From contig VWZL01006771.1 of NCBI GenBank assembly GCA_013396915.1, forward strand, positions 124,001 to 188,000: a DNA stretch of 64,000 nt, in the 5' to 3' direction. Source of the DNA: Stercorarius parasiticus. Lineage: Eukaryota; Chordata; Aves; Charadriiformes; Stercorariidae. Shown here piece after piece: positions 15,001 through 27,300 of this stretch; position 1 is the stretch's first letter, and each line of letters opens with the position of its first letter. The notes beneath the pieces were generated by a model. The model saw only the letters and a list, made by a program, of their open reading frames with translations, ran no database searches and was not told the origin of the DNA. Both the position numbers and the translations under genes were made by a program.

Positions 15001-17535
15001 GTTAGACTGAACTGCTTCCTTTAAAACCATGTCGTTTCTGGTCATGATATTAGATATTAACTAAAAAACCCCCTCATCTCTGAGCATGTAGTAATTTCAA
15101 ATAAATGTCACTAACTTCAAAAGTAAACAAGGTCAGTAGCTGAAAATATACAAGTACTAGATTAGTTGATTTAGTTATACAGAGAATCATGCAAGAAGAG
15201 CTTTTGTTCAGTGAAACTTTTTTTAAACTTGTTATAACGTCCTCTCCAGAAGTAGTTAGGCAGTATGAAAAGAAATCACAAAAGTTTAAATCTCCTGATG
15301 CACAGTATCGTGTTGGAAATACAGGTTAGGTATGCTGTGGGGAACCAAAAATCAATACTGAAAACATTATAGGTGAGCATCTGTTTTCATGCAAGGTCTA
15401 CGATAGCAGCTTTCCAAAAGCTATACAGTGCAAATAACCCACTGAAGCTCATCAGGTTTATTGAATCCTTTAACTTTTCCTCAGCTTTCACTTTGAAATC
15501 ACAAGAGTGATGGAAGTATTAAACTTCCGTGATTTTCCTGGCAAGAGGGAAGTTTCCTGTCAATTACAAGAAGGTGCAAGGTAGCTACTGCCAAAATTAA
15601 TGACTTCACAATCACAGATAGGCAAGTTACAGAAGGAGCCTAGAGCTGAATTGTCAGGCTTGAATGCAAAGAAATAGGGCTACCAGGCGCCAAGGCTCTT
15701 GTTAAAAAAGCATCTTATCAACAAGAGTCTTACCTGTTCAAAAAGATGTAAGTAGGCAATTTTAATAGCAAATTTCCTCTAGGCATTTGACATCTTGCTT
15801 AAAATGCTGCATTAGATTGAATGATCAGGGAACACATTAGCTGGATTAAAAATTCTTTTGCTGAGAGATCTCAAAGTATGTCACCCTTAAAATGTATCAA
15901 CAAGTGGGGTTGTACATAGTTTCCCAAGGAATAGTTGTTAGTGTAATGTTCTTTAGTGTTAGTATGTTCTTTAATAGTCTAGATGATGATACAGAGTTTT
16001 TTCAGGTGAAATTTAAAATTCTGGAGACTTACCATCAGAGTGCTGGAATCATCCAAAACAGGGGGATGCTGCTGAATTCCAGGCGAGATGCAGGAGGAGA
16101 GAATTACGTTTATACACAACCACCAGGAGGTTATAATGAAATTTAGAAAAGTTTTAAGGTTCCTAGATATGTATGTGTCTGTACATATATATGTACATAT
16201 AAATATAAAAAGCTCAGTACACAATTGGATTGACTTTATGTAGGAACTTATGCACAGAAAAGAGAGACGTTAGGAGTTCTTCAATTTTGCATCCAAAGCC
16301 ATAAGAGCAACTGGAAACTGGATGCTGAACCAGAACAATTCTGTCTGGAACGTGCTGCGGTGTAGGCCATTAAACATCCCAAACCTGCTGTGAGATGCTG
16401 GAATCGCAGGATCGCTCTCTGGATCGTCTTGGTATTGCCTGGACGTTTCCTGCTGCAACAGGGAGCAAGGACATGAGTTCTCCAGAGCCTTGGCTGAGAT
16501 ATGCTGTAGTTTTGGAGACCTCAGTACTACACACGGCTTTTTTGGCAGTCACAGCATTGTGAAATGCTGCTCTCTTGGTATGGGAAGCACATATTCCATG
16601 GACTTGTCTGGGTAGATGTGTGTTCCATGGTTTCCCATCACTAGGATGACTCGGAAGTGGTCCTAGGTCTCATCCAAGGTCACGTGGATGTTAGTGTCTG
16701 TTAAAACCTGGCCGCTTGTTTTTGTTAAAATAGGGCGAAGATATACAGTCTAGGGTTCAAAACCTATTGCTTTTTTCCTGTTTCTGTCCTGTTTAACCTG
16801 TGGAAAGCCCCCATCCTTTAATGTACATCAGGTGTGAATGACTCCAGGAGCTTGTGTGTGAAGTTGAGCTCTTCCAGTTTAACGCTTCTCATTCAGTTGG
16901 TGAGAGTTGGGCTGCAGGGTTTGGTTCATCTCTACGGATCGAATTGAAGAGCTGTCGCCTTTGCTTAATGAGTGTAGTGGTCTGGGTTTTCCAGTTAGTA
17001 CAGTTGCTTAATGCTCCAGCTCAAACACTTCCAGCTGGGTCCCCAGCTGCAGTCTCGAAAGTCTCTTTACATTCCCTGGACACCAATAAGTGTTTCTGAG
17101 AAAAGAAATATGACAAAATTTCAATGGGTTTGATGCAGAATTAATTTAAAGGAAACTTCTAAGTGAATGCTAAAAATATACTTTGGCTTTTTGTCTCTGC
17201 AGAGTTTACAGATGCTTCCTCAACAACGGAAAGCCATAGCAAAATTCAAGGAGCCAGCACATGCTTTAGCATTTCAACAGAAATTCCACAGGTAAATAAT
17301 TAAGCGCTGCTGCCGCCTCGGTTCCTTCCCTCCCTTCAAAGATTAAATCAGTCTCCTCTGCTTAATGTTTCTCTTAAGCCAGTCAAGCATCTGTTTATTA
17401 GTGACCTTCATAGAACCTCCTTGTTTGTTCCCCACCCCTAGAATCAGTTTGAGTACCAGGTTTAAATTTCTTTTAACTTTTAACAGGCACATGATAGATC
17501 TGTCCCACATAAACGTGGCACTGATAGTTGAGTGA
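5793..17535 (+). CDS. RBM33: RBM33, RNA-binding motif protein 33 (3' part, last four coding exons)
   Basis: RBM33 is a nuclear RNA-binding protein, described as a partner of the m6A demethylase ALKBH5 and as an adaptor in NXF1-dependent mRNA export. Only the C-terminal 178 residues lie here; the N-terminal exons are to the left of the window. Joining 5793-6002, 7463-7651, 17203-17291 and 17487-17535 gives one open frame with canonical AG/GT borders. The first 70 residues are proline- and glutamine-rich. Then come a basic GRGRG stretch and an RRM-like fold: beta strand CIVSVEGL, helix TDVQLKNLLMSVG, RNP1-like RKAIAKFK, a second helix, and the terminus HINVALIVE before TGA at 17533-17535. The terminus agrees with my memory of vertebrate RBM33, and the convergent position beside SHH is the known vertebrate synteny. 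The gene is intact as far as visible. Confidence 0.93.
6003..7462 (+). other. RBM33: RBM33 intron
   Basis: 1,460-nt intron between two phase-0 exons, GT at 6003 and AG at 7461-7462. I recognise no gene, RNA or transposon in it. Open frames on both strands at 6155-6650 overlap each other and look like chance. Confidence 0.85.
7463..7651 (+). CDS. RBM33: RBM33 coding exon, first half of the RRM
   Basis: Acceptor AG at 7461-7462, donor GTAGGT from 7652. The exon is 189 nt, 63 codons, phase 0 at both ends. It starts VIMHGRGRGVAGQMGRG (an RG-rich basic segment) and continues with LRVVECKPQPCIVSVEGL, the first RRM strand with an RNP2-like core. The first RRM helix follows and the exon ends at GPIQ. 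The frame stays open 63 nt past the donor, but that read-through lacks the rest of the RRM and is intronic. Confidence 0.95.
7652..17202 (+). other. RBM33: RBM33 intron (9.6 kb)
   Basis: Long intron splitting the RRM coding region. It contains a perfect 22-nt tandem duplication (8664-8707), T-rich tracts at 13538-13560 and 14830-14860, and an 18-nt perfect palindrome at 16180-16197. No additional exon, RNA gene or CR1 copy was recognised. Confidence 0.85.
8664..8707 (+). repeat. Perfect tandem duplication, 22-nt unit
   Basis: Two adjacent identical 22-nt copies (8664-8685 and 8686-8707). Each begins TTATTGAGAATG and ends in six A. Only two copies exist and there is no divergence between them, which suggests a recent slippage or duplication event inside the RBM33 intron. 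Confidence 0.9.
17203..17291 (+). CDS. RBM33: RBM33 penultimate coding exon, RNP1-like segment
   Basis: Acceptor TCTCTGCAG ends at 17202, donor GTAAAT starts at 17292. The exon is 89 nt: 29 codons plus two bases of a split arginine codon. It encodes SLQMLPQQRKAIAKFKEP and then AHALAFQQKFH, i.e. the RNP1-like strand and second helix of the RRM. The frame joins both neighbours without a stop. Confidence 0.93.
17292..17486 (+). other. RBM33: RBM33 last intron
   Basis: Short 195-nt terminal intron, GTAAAT donor and AACAG acceptor, interrupting an arginine codon after its second base. Confidence 0.9.
17487..17535 (+). CDS. RBM33: RBM33 last coding exon and stop
   Basis: A pyrimidine-rich acceptor ends in AACAG at 17486. 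The first base completes the split arginine codon. Fifteen codons follow (HMIDLSHINVALIVE), then TGA at 17533-17535. The preceding intron is only 195 nt. HINVALIV is the last RRM strand, so the protein ends on its fold with no tail. Confidence 0.92.
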
Positions 17536-20159
17536 TGTCTGCTGAGAGAAACCCTGACAGTAACAGAAGCGCCCTGTGGACCTGCACAAGATGCAGTGGC
17601 AAAACCATCGGATTGTGAAACCTTTCAGCGTAGTCTTTAGTTGCTGTGTTGAACTACAGAGAGCAGCAAGTTGTCCTCCAGAAGAGCTGAACTTGAGAGG
17701 ATCTGCAAAGGTGGAATTTCTGTTCGGTTTGTTCACGTTCTGTTGTAACCACGTGGAACTACAGAATTTTTTTCAAAATGCTTTCAATGCATGTAGACAC
17801 TGTTCTTCAAGATCCTACTGTGTGACCACAGTGACTTGAGAGAGAACGTTTACATCGAAAGATTTAAAAACTTTCTTCATAGCAAAGAATATTTGATAAT
17901 GGTTGCTCTTATCTTCAGTGCGAGGTGTTTGAATGAAAACGCACTTTTCTAAACAAAACACATTAGTTACGTTGCATATCTGAGAGCACAGAAGGTTTTC
18001 TTGCATAGATTTAAACGTGGTCTACTTCACGGGATAGCAGTATGCTGAGAAGCTTTGGAGGTGACGCTGGAAAATTGTAGTTTCGATCTTTGTAAATATG
18101 TTAAGTCTGTCTTTGCATTTTTCTATTCCAACACAGACTTCCATCTTCTCCTTCCAACTCCACTTATTCCATAAAACCCTGCGTAGGAATAACATTGCTG
18201 TATTTGCCCTTCGTTTTTAAAAACAAGAGTCTTTGCCCTTCAGTAGCATCGTGGGGTAGTGAACTCCCAAGTTGTAACTAGGTTGTTTTAAATGACGTTG
18301 CCAGATACAAGGAAAAAGAAATATTTAGTGGCTCACTTCAGAAATGTTACACAGGAAGAGCGGTGCGTTCCTAATAGTTCTTTTGGGCTAGTGTTTCATG
18401 ATTGCCATATGCTTTATTTTGATTAGGTTTTTTTTTCCTTTGGGGTTTATTTTGTGACTAATGCTGAATCATAAGAAACCCGTAACTGAAAGGACTTGGT
18501 TTGATCTGTTGTTCCCAATAAATACAGGACTGTAAGGACACTGTGAATCTGCTGGTGAATGTGGCAGTTCCCCAAATTACGTGCAAACATTAAGGAGCTT
18601 ATATTTTATTCAAAGTAAAGTCCATAATATTTCCTTTTGGTTAGAACCATCTAGATGGTGTTGCCAAAGGAACAGTTTTTTTCAGTTACTTCTGAATAAA
18701 CTTATTAAAATGTCATCTTTATATTGGATTCTAGTTTTTATGAACGTTTCCTTAGTTTTTAGACTGTGAGCTTTTGCTTCATCCTTTATTTTAGGAATAC
18801 TCTTAAGCACTCCACCTACTATTGGGGGGGGCGGGGGACACTTGCAGAAACCTTATAGGTTTGTTACCTCAGGGACAGCAGAAGAACACTATTGGTATGT
18901 AATGAAACAGCTGCGAACGGGGTCCAAAATAGGCATGCCAAGTGTGGAAGGATGAGCTAAGCAAGTTAATAGTAGTGTAGACTGGGTTTTTTTGAGGATT
19001 TAGTGGAAACCAAGTCACAAAGACCTAATCGCCTTTCTTACAGTTTTGGTCCAGAATTTCAATTAAGTAGAAGTTACTAAAAATAATGATTGACTAATAA
19101 ATACTGTCAAAAGTCTGCTAGGTAAAACTGCTCTTTGTTCACTGAAATAATACAGAATAATGTGGTACTTCGGAAATACTGCACTGGGGAAAAAAACTGA
19201 GAATACTCTAAGCCCATTTACAACTTAGTGACGAGACACAGTAACAACATGAGAATCTTTGCGTGGAAGTGAGTTTTACACCCATCTGTAGTTCCCTATT
19301 TATGCATAATACTCAAATAACACCCAGCACAATCGCTCTACGTAAAGTGCTGTTAGTGCTTCAGGGTAGACCCAAGCCTGGGACAGAGAACGAGCTGCAG
19401 GTAGGAAGTACCTGGTGGGAGCCCACCCGGAAGACTCGGGCGAGGTGATGCGCCCCGTGCTGTTGAACTCGCACGCTGAGCACTAGGACCCCTACGCTGC
19501 CTCCTCGGGTTGTGTCGGTTTTAGTTTTAAGAAAGAAATGCTTATCTTTAAAATGAGTCATTAAACAGTTATTCATCCTGTGAGGGAGCAGCTTCTCTGT
19601 GATGAGGAGGATGGGAAGACCTCTCGGAGAGGAGCGACAGTGGTGCGTGTCTGGGAGCCTGGGTTAGATGCAAAGAGCAGACAGGCCAGCAGCTGAGTTC
19701 AGCAGTAGGAACATCTGCAGTTGATCAGCTGTCCTGTCAGAAGCAAACCTTATTGGGGTTAGAGGGTTTCTTGGAGCCTGAGAATATGGGTTTGATTCAA
19801 AAGTCAAAGAAGTTTGTAGAAACGCTCCTGCTTTGGGTTTTGAATCCATCCCAAAGAGGCTGAGGTTCAGCCAACTTAAGTTTTAAGAATTTTTATTCAG
19901 TTTTGTTTTTTGTTTTGTTTTGTTTTTTTTTTTTTAAAGAGACAAATGTGTGGCTTTGGAATACAGACATGAAATCGCCTCAGGTCTATTTAAATGTAGG
20001 AGGCAACGTAAGCAATGCCTGTTTAATGGCTAGATGCATCCTCTTTAAAGGCAGTTGCAGTAAATTATTACTTGTGCGTAGAGTACGGGCGGATTGCTGG
20101 GGATTTTAGCTGCTTATTGCAGTGCCTGGGTATCTCACTGTATGTAAACATACTACATA

Positions 20160-20205
20160 TATGTATGTATGTCTATAGGCATTTTATTATACACATACAT
20201 ACATA
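20160..20205 (+). repeat. Inverted ATGT/ACAT repeat, predicted hairpin
   Basis: An arm of ATGT repeats (20160-20172) is perfectly complementary to an ACAT arm (20193-20205), separated by a 20-nt loop. This gives a 13-bp stem inside the RBM33 3' UTR. It could arise simply from two oppositely oriented tetranucleotide microsatellites. Confidence 0.75.
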
Positions 20206-23200
20206 CACGCACCCTGTATTGTCACCATATCTCTCTAATATCTTTAATAACTCAGTAGCAAAAGTAGCAATTAGGTGAGTCGTTTGTTCAGATATTTGTG
20301 TTTTGTTAATTCTCAAATCCCAACTTAAAAGTGGATCTCTTGGCAATGATCAGTTTGGACGGTACAGCTCTTCTAGATCCGTTTGTTGTCTCCTCCCAAA
20401 AAACCACAAAGGAAGTAGAGGTAAAGGTAGATGGACGTGTTCTTGCCATGTTCTCTTTCAGCACATAGTTAAATCTGAGCATCTTAAGTTAACTTTCTTG
20501 GAAGATCTGTTGCAACCATTATCTTGTTCTTTCTTTATCATGCATTCAAAATACAATGCAAAATGGAAAAAAAAAAAGGCATTTAATGTAGTATGTAAAT
20601 AATTGACCTTTTAAAATTAAAATGTTACTCAAAGTGCTTACAGTCAACCACATCTTAGCTATTTGTTAGTTTTTTGTGTTGTCTTATCTAAGTTTAATGG
20701 ATACAGTTCCATAAATGTTGATGTGTTTTTGTGTATATCTTCAAATTTTTATAAAGATGCTAGTAAGTCAATACATATATCCTGATCTGTGTATTATTTG
20801 TTCAGTTTTTATTAGCATAATTTTATAATGATTTTAATAGGCAACTCTAATAGGTGATTATATGGAGCCAACCTTTTTTTTTCCCCCGAATTATTTTGTT
20901 TTCTTCTTGTAGCACTGGAGAATTCTCTTTATATCTAATCATATTTTGCCTTGACTAAAAGATTGGTTTGGCCGTATGATCTGTGGTATTTTAGTAGAAT
21001 GTTCTACTTTTTTTTTATTAAAAAAAATATCTCTGTCCTTTAACTTTTGAGGGGAAATACAGTGCACTGTCAGACCAAGGCATGGGGTTTCTAGGTTTGT
21101 TCCATTGTGCTGTACAAGTACAAATTAGGTCTGTCGTGTAATATTGTTCTCAAAAGTTTGGGATATTTTGGTTTTACCCGTAATTCAAGTTGGTCATGTA
21201 ACACGTTGGTTCGTCACAATGTCAGCAACTGATGTGGCACATAAACTGTATGATGGAACCATGTGCGGTGTTTGCAAAGCTCGGTGTCACTGGCGCTAGG
21301 CAGGAGGAGGACAGGTCTGTAGCATCTTCATAGCTGGAGGAAGAGCTGCCATGCAAGTGTTTAAGTTTAAGTAGTGGTAGAGAATAAATTTAGACAGGGA
21401 TATTGTTCTGGGACCACATACATCTCCAATATGACTTCGAGTAAATACCAGCACTTCATCTGTGAAGTATCTTCAGATACCTAATTTATTCCCCATTTTA
21501 ATTCTGAAGACTCACTTCAGATTTCCAAATTTGTGTAAAAAGAATTTCTTTCTAGCCATTAAAATGCCAAGCAGACTGTGCGTTTTAGTTCTTTGATGTT
21601 AGGTTTCCACTGCAAGTGTTTAGATGAGAGATGTTTTTTTTTCTTTTCTTAAAAACTGTAGGTTATTTCAGAGTAACCTTGGGGGTCTTCATCATTTCTT
21701 CCTTAACATTATCTAGCTATTTGGAACAAGAGAAAAAAAAAAACACCTTCTACTTGGTGCTGATTTTTTTTTTTTAGTATTTTTTTGAGAACATAGTTAT
21801 CTTTTACCTGTTTAGCTTGAAATCGCGCGGTTCTCCCAGCAGCTGCTGTAGGCGCTTCCCCTGGTTGCCCGCAGTAACTGCGTGTCTGTATGTGTGCATG
21901 GGTGCGTTGCCCTCAGAGCTGGGGCGAGAGGGGGGGCGGGAGGGCGCGGGCTTCCCTTTTTGGGGGTGGTTTTTTTTTTTGCCTGTTTTTTTATCTTAAC
22001 TTGGGAGACACCCTGGATTTGTTCTCTGGCGTAGTATTGTGTTGTTCTTGTCCTTCGCATAGTACTGTGTGTGTTGTGTGGGTCGTGGTGCTCGAAGGCA
22101 GAAATCTGGCTTCACCTCGTCACTGTCAAAAAGGCATTTTTGTTCAGACAAGAACCTTTTTTTAAAATTATTTTTTGTGCTTTTTTATCTTTTTTTTTTA
22201 GCAGCATGTTGGATGAGAAATTAAATATGAAGGAAACCAATACTGCACAAATAGCAGAAAGTTAGCTGTATTATAGAGGTCATTTAGGGTAACATAGGTC
22301 TTTTGTTTCGATGTTACCTTAAATCATGCTTTAACCTCTAATTAACTCATAAACGTAATACTTGAAAATGTTTTATCTTTAATTAGTATTCAAATCCTAA
22401 GGATTTTATGTAAGGTTTTTTTGTAACCTGGTTTTTAATGGTATAGATGACTTGTTATTCACATGAGCACAGAGTCTTGTGTACAGAACCACTGATTCAT
22501 ATTGGATCCTTACGTATACCATCTTCTGGTATAATACGGTTGGGAAGGATCATTTTGTTCTTTATAATGCTGCTTTTTGCAGGGTTGGGGGTTTTTTAAT
22601 TAAAAAAACACCTCTGTTTTCTACTTCTGTGCTTTTTTTGGTGGAAAGTATGGTCCTTATTGCAGTAAAGAAAACCTCAAAGGGAAAGTTTAACCTCACT
22701 GGGTCTTTTAGGTGCCTGTGTTGCTTTCTCACTTCTTGGTTGGATGCACTGATTTTTCTAACTAACTGGAAATGGGCTTTAGATATGCACTGTTTTTCAA
22801 CAGGTTACACTGCATTTATTTAATGTAACACCACTCGGGTTAAGCGATCTTTACCATTTAAATAATTTTAAACGGTATTACAGATTAAGAAAACTTTTGC
22901 CAAAGAACCTGTGTACAGTTCAGTGTTGGCTGTATTGCGATGTTGTGCGTAGTCACTTGGAAGATCACAGTTTAAACCAAACACCGCTGTATTAATGTTA
23001 ACGTTTGTTCAGTGGGTCAGGATTTTCTTTGTGTGCGTCTAATGGGTTTTTAATGTGCATTGTATTTTTCCCTAGTGTCTGTCAGGCTGGCTTTGGAACC
23101 TTATAATTTTGTTTCTATTTATATAATAACAAAACCATTTTTTTTGCAGGATTTCTTTTGCAGGCGGTGAAATGTCTTTCAGCGGTTTAACTTCTAATTA

Positions 23201-24289
23201 ATACCCATTTTCACGTACAGACACAGCAAAGACAAGATGCTAACACTCATTTATTCACAGCTGATCCTCCGTACCATTGCATACAATTTTTATTCATACG
23301 AAGTGCCCTTAGAATAAAGTCAACTTTCTTTTTCCCCCATGGTACCCTTTTCCTCTACCCTGTGCTTTTCCTCATTTCCATCTCATTTGCCCCCAGTTTT
23401 CCGTTCCCACAAGGATATTTGTATCCTTGTTACATTCCTGCTCTTTTCACTCCCTGTTTGCTTCTCCGGCCCTTTTCCTGAGTGCATCGCATTCAGGCTT
23501 TTGCTCTGCTTTCTGTTCTTACAGCTCTTTTGAGGATACCCGAAGCCTAGCTCTCCCACCCTGAAACCACATCGTGCCGTCCTTCTCTTTGCAGACTTTG
23601 ATATATAAAGCCGAGGTTGCTTTTACAGGTGTCGCACCTCGGGAGATGCTGCCCATCCCAAAACACTGGAGAAGCATCGTTTTTAACAGTTTTGCTTTGC
23701 AGTTTTTACCCATACTGGAGAATTAAAACATTTTGCATGTATGTTCTAGCGTTTGTGGCAAGCCAGGAGAAACAGGATTAACAACTCTTTTCTCCTTTTC
23801 ACTTTTCCAGGAGTTCTGTTCTTGAATTCAGTGATAGTAATAGCACTTTTTTTGTTTATTGCCACGTAGAAATACGAACACTGTCGACACAGTTCTACCT
23901 CCTATTACTATTACTGAATGTGATCCTTCCTAACCTGTAAAGTCTTAAACACTGTACGTATTTAGGTCTTTTGAGAATCACTTCAAATGTATTGCTCTAA
24001 TCTGGATTACAGAGTTTGTTTATTAGCAGTTCAGGATATAAATTCAACAGCCGACTGTATCATACTGACTCCACTCGGGGTTCATCTGCCTCATGTTTTC
24101 TACAGCATCATCTGCACAAGGTGTTTACTACTAATTTCTGAAATGTAATACTGGACTATACCAAATCCTCCACCTGCATGAGAGATCTTTCTGTCGTACC
24201 TATTTAAGTGAATGTAAAAATGGAAACACAAAGATGATCTCATGTACAAGTTTTTTTTTACATGTAATTCCATGTTTAAAGTGTCAACA

Positions 24290-24297
24290 TGTAAATA
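24290..24297 (+). promoter_or_regulatory. Pumilio-type element TGTAAATA
   Basis: An exact match to the Pumilio consensus UGUANAUA lies 25 nt upstream of the inferred final RBM33 polyadenylation signal. Binding is inferred from the motif only. Confidence 0.4.
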
Positions 24298-24321
24298 TAT
24301 TTGTTGTACCTAAAATATGTC

Positions 24322-24345
24322 AATAAAAGTTGATCTTTATCGTGT
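24322..24345 (+). terminator. RBM33: RBM33 distal polyadenylation signal and cleavage region
   Basis: AATAAA at 24322-24327. TGTA motifs lie upstream (24304 region) and a GT-rich stretch (GTGTTTCATCTGTTGT) downstream from 24342, the usual arrangement for cleavage. Another AATAAA at 24676-24681 lies further on and could be used instead. Confidence 0.55.
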
Positions 24346-27300
24346 TTCATCTGTTGTCGCTTGATTTTCAACTTGAACTTCTAACTTGTTGGAAGAAGCT
24401 TCACATAACGCATTATTTTACCGTTTTTATTACGGTAGCATCTCTGGGCCCCTGCTTTTACATGAGCACCGTAGCAGGGGGGTCTTTCAGAGCTGTGCCA
24501 AGGTGCCCCAGGTGGAAAAACAAGTGAGTGAGGGGAGGTGGTGGTAATGGGGCTCATGCTTGTGTGGGTATTCAGAGGGTCCGGAGGCTAATGGGGATCT
24601 CAAAACATGGGTGTAGGAGGAAAGACGATGAGCATAGAAGCTTTTCTGCTTCTTTTCAGCCATACTGACATATCTAATAAAAGATCTCTACTTTCAAATA
24701 TTGCCGGTCTTTATTTATGACGTAGAGAGGAGCTCTCGGCAAGCTCAGTATGGTCATCATTAACTACATTATGAACACAATTATATCAACATAAATGAAG
24801 ACTAATTCTGCTGGCGTATTTTGTATCAATAGAAGAGGTCAGAATTGGCCACCTTGCACTTCACAGGGTTTTTTTAATAGTTTGTTAAAATTATTCACAA
24901 AATTAAATGTAAAAAAATCCCACTATCACCCTGATATCACTGGAAGTGGCTACCTGTGATCCGGCGTGTACGTTTTCAGAGAAGCATTACGAGCATGTCA
25001 CATCGTACTAGGGGTAGAGCTCAAGAGAACATCGTTACCTGGGGACAGATGATGCTCCAAGTTGGTTGTTTCTGCCTGTACCCAGGTAGAGGACATAATA
25101 ATTACCAGCAACACAGTGACCTTAGAAAGCTCATTGAGGTAAAAAAATGCCTCTGATGCAGTGATTTTTATAGTGAGCAATGTGAGAATAACCATCTTTG
25201 CTTATAAAGTTCCAACTTAAGTTTTCGACTTGTCATTTTGTTTTGAATTAACAGCAGGAGCACACTGTAAATATCCATCTGACTGCAGCATCACCTCTTC
25301 CACATCTCTTCCTCTCTAGAAAGCTCTGAGCAAAAGTTAAACCACCAAAAACCTTCCAAACCCAAAGCTGATGAGTTACTTCTCCTTGCTGCTTTATACT
25401 TTCTTTCCCTGCCTCTGTTGATCTGCGGTGGGGCATGAATTGTGTTTTAGTGAAGCTGATGGACCACTGAGCATCGGCTCCTCGGTCCACTCTTGCAATA
25501 AACTGAGTGGGTTAACCATGGCACGGGGCAAAAACAAGCGCTCTTTTTGAGAGCTCAGGTTAGGATCGGGCGTACAAGTCCATGTGGTCTCTAGAAGTTA
25601 AAATGTCCTGTCAATGAACTTGTAATTTTGTAAGATGCTGCGTGCAGGGGGTGCGATTTGAGGATCGGAAGGCTGACAACTGCAGAGTGAGGGAGGAAAT
25701 CAATGGGGCTAAAAACTAGCTACTGAAGGGATGGAAGGGGAGTGACCGAGGGAGGTACAAATAAACCTTTGAAATCAAATTTTAAGCCTGGTGGAGTGCT
25801 TCAAAAATTGGTCTTGATTGACCTTAATTAATTTGTAATGATTTGAGCAGGAAGAGTTGGAGCGTGCTCACCAAGCGTGTTGGAGTCAGGTGAGGGAGGG
25901 CTGGGATGAGGGGGAGGGTCGGAGCATCTTAGAGGAATTGGATGAGCCGGAGAATTAGAATGGAAGTGAGATTAAATTTAATCTTGCAAAGTGCAAGACC
26001 GTGCGCTCTGGTATTAATAAATAAGGATTTTTGCTGTAGAAGTCAGTGAGAAAAGAGAAAGAGCAGTGACTTAATTGCAGATTAGCCGATCTGCGGATGT
26101 GGTGAACGATGAGAAAAAAGACGACTGCCTTTTTAGGGTGGATGGGGCAGGCACTTCCAGAGTTGAACTATTAGCGTGTGTATGTGTGGTATGAAGATTT
26201 AGTGCTGGACTTCAAAATAGCAACCCAATCAACCACCTCCAGACTGCCCTAAGTAGAAACCCCCTTGTGAATATTTATTTTTAGGGAGCTTTTTTGAATG
26301 GTTCAGCTATCAAAGATTTTTTTTTCCTCTGCTTTTGCTCTACACGTTCAGCCTTTCAAAGACCAGGGCTTAAGCTACAGAAAACATCCTTGGATGGGTT
26401 CAATGAGAATTGACTGGTCACACGGTGCCACTGCTCCTTGGTTTCAAATGTCAGTTCTGGTAACTGCTGAATATACATTAAATATTTGCACCCATCCGTG
26501 CTGTTTTGAAAAGATCCCAGGGGAAGGTTCGCCTTCAACTGGTGAAAAATTAAAGATGCTGACTCGGGGAAAATCATTCCGTGGAGATGCAGTCGGCGTT
26601 GGGGATGCTTTGGAGAGGACTTGGGAGCTGAGCATTTCCATTTCTTCTGATTCTAGTCCCATATTCCACTGATTGTTAGCTCATTAACAACCACTTCTCA
26701 TTAAATGACTGATGAGAGGGTTCTACTTGCGTGAGAAGGATTTTAAGACAACAGCAGACTAAACAGCCCAGTAGCCTTTTCCAGTCCTGTTTTCTTGGGT
26801 CACTAACAAATTAGGCTATGTATCCTGAAACTTAGATATTCCTGTACAGCATCACACAATCTTTCCTTGCAGCAAAGCTACTAGGAACGGAGGGAGAGAG
26901 TTTTTTGCAGGTTTTTTCCTCTATGCATCTATGCAGTGAGTCAAGCGCACGGCACCGTGCTCCGTGCCTTCCACAGCCTTGGTTAATATGGTTCCCACTC
27001 CGCAGGGCTTGAGGGCTGTGGAAATAGCTAAAAGCTTCCAAGAAGAAGGTAGAAGGAAGATGTTCAGTTTGTTTTGATAGCGGTCAAAAGGTATTCTGGG
27101 GGTTGGGATGCCTGGCTGCTCCTACAGCCCTCATCGCAGAAGAGGTTGGGCTCTTCAAGCTGGTTTTTTCCAAGATCCATCGTGGGGAGTTTGGGCACCT
27201 TCTCCGGTACGAAGCATCTGTTTGGCGCTGCACAGAGCAAAATGGTCCTGGGTCGGGTACTCATGAGCATGGGATGCTCTCTGGATAATATTTATGTTAG

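Larger units (their letters stand above)
17536..24345 (+). other. RBM33: RBM33 3' UTR (putative, about 6.8 kb)
   Basis: AT-rich sequence from the RBM33 stop to a convincing polyadenylation signal. Upstream AATAAA hexamers at 18517, 19096, 21383 and 23313 could give shorter isoforms. The best terminal candidate is at 24322. Human RBM33, as I recall, also has a 3' UTR of several kilobases. The 3' end is inferred from signals, not from transcript data. No second coding region was recognised inside. Confidence 0.6.
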
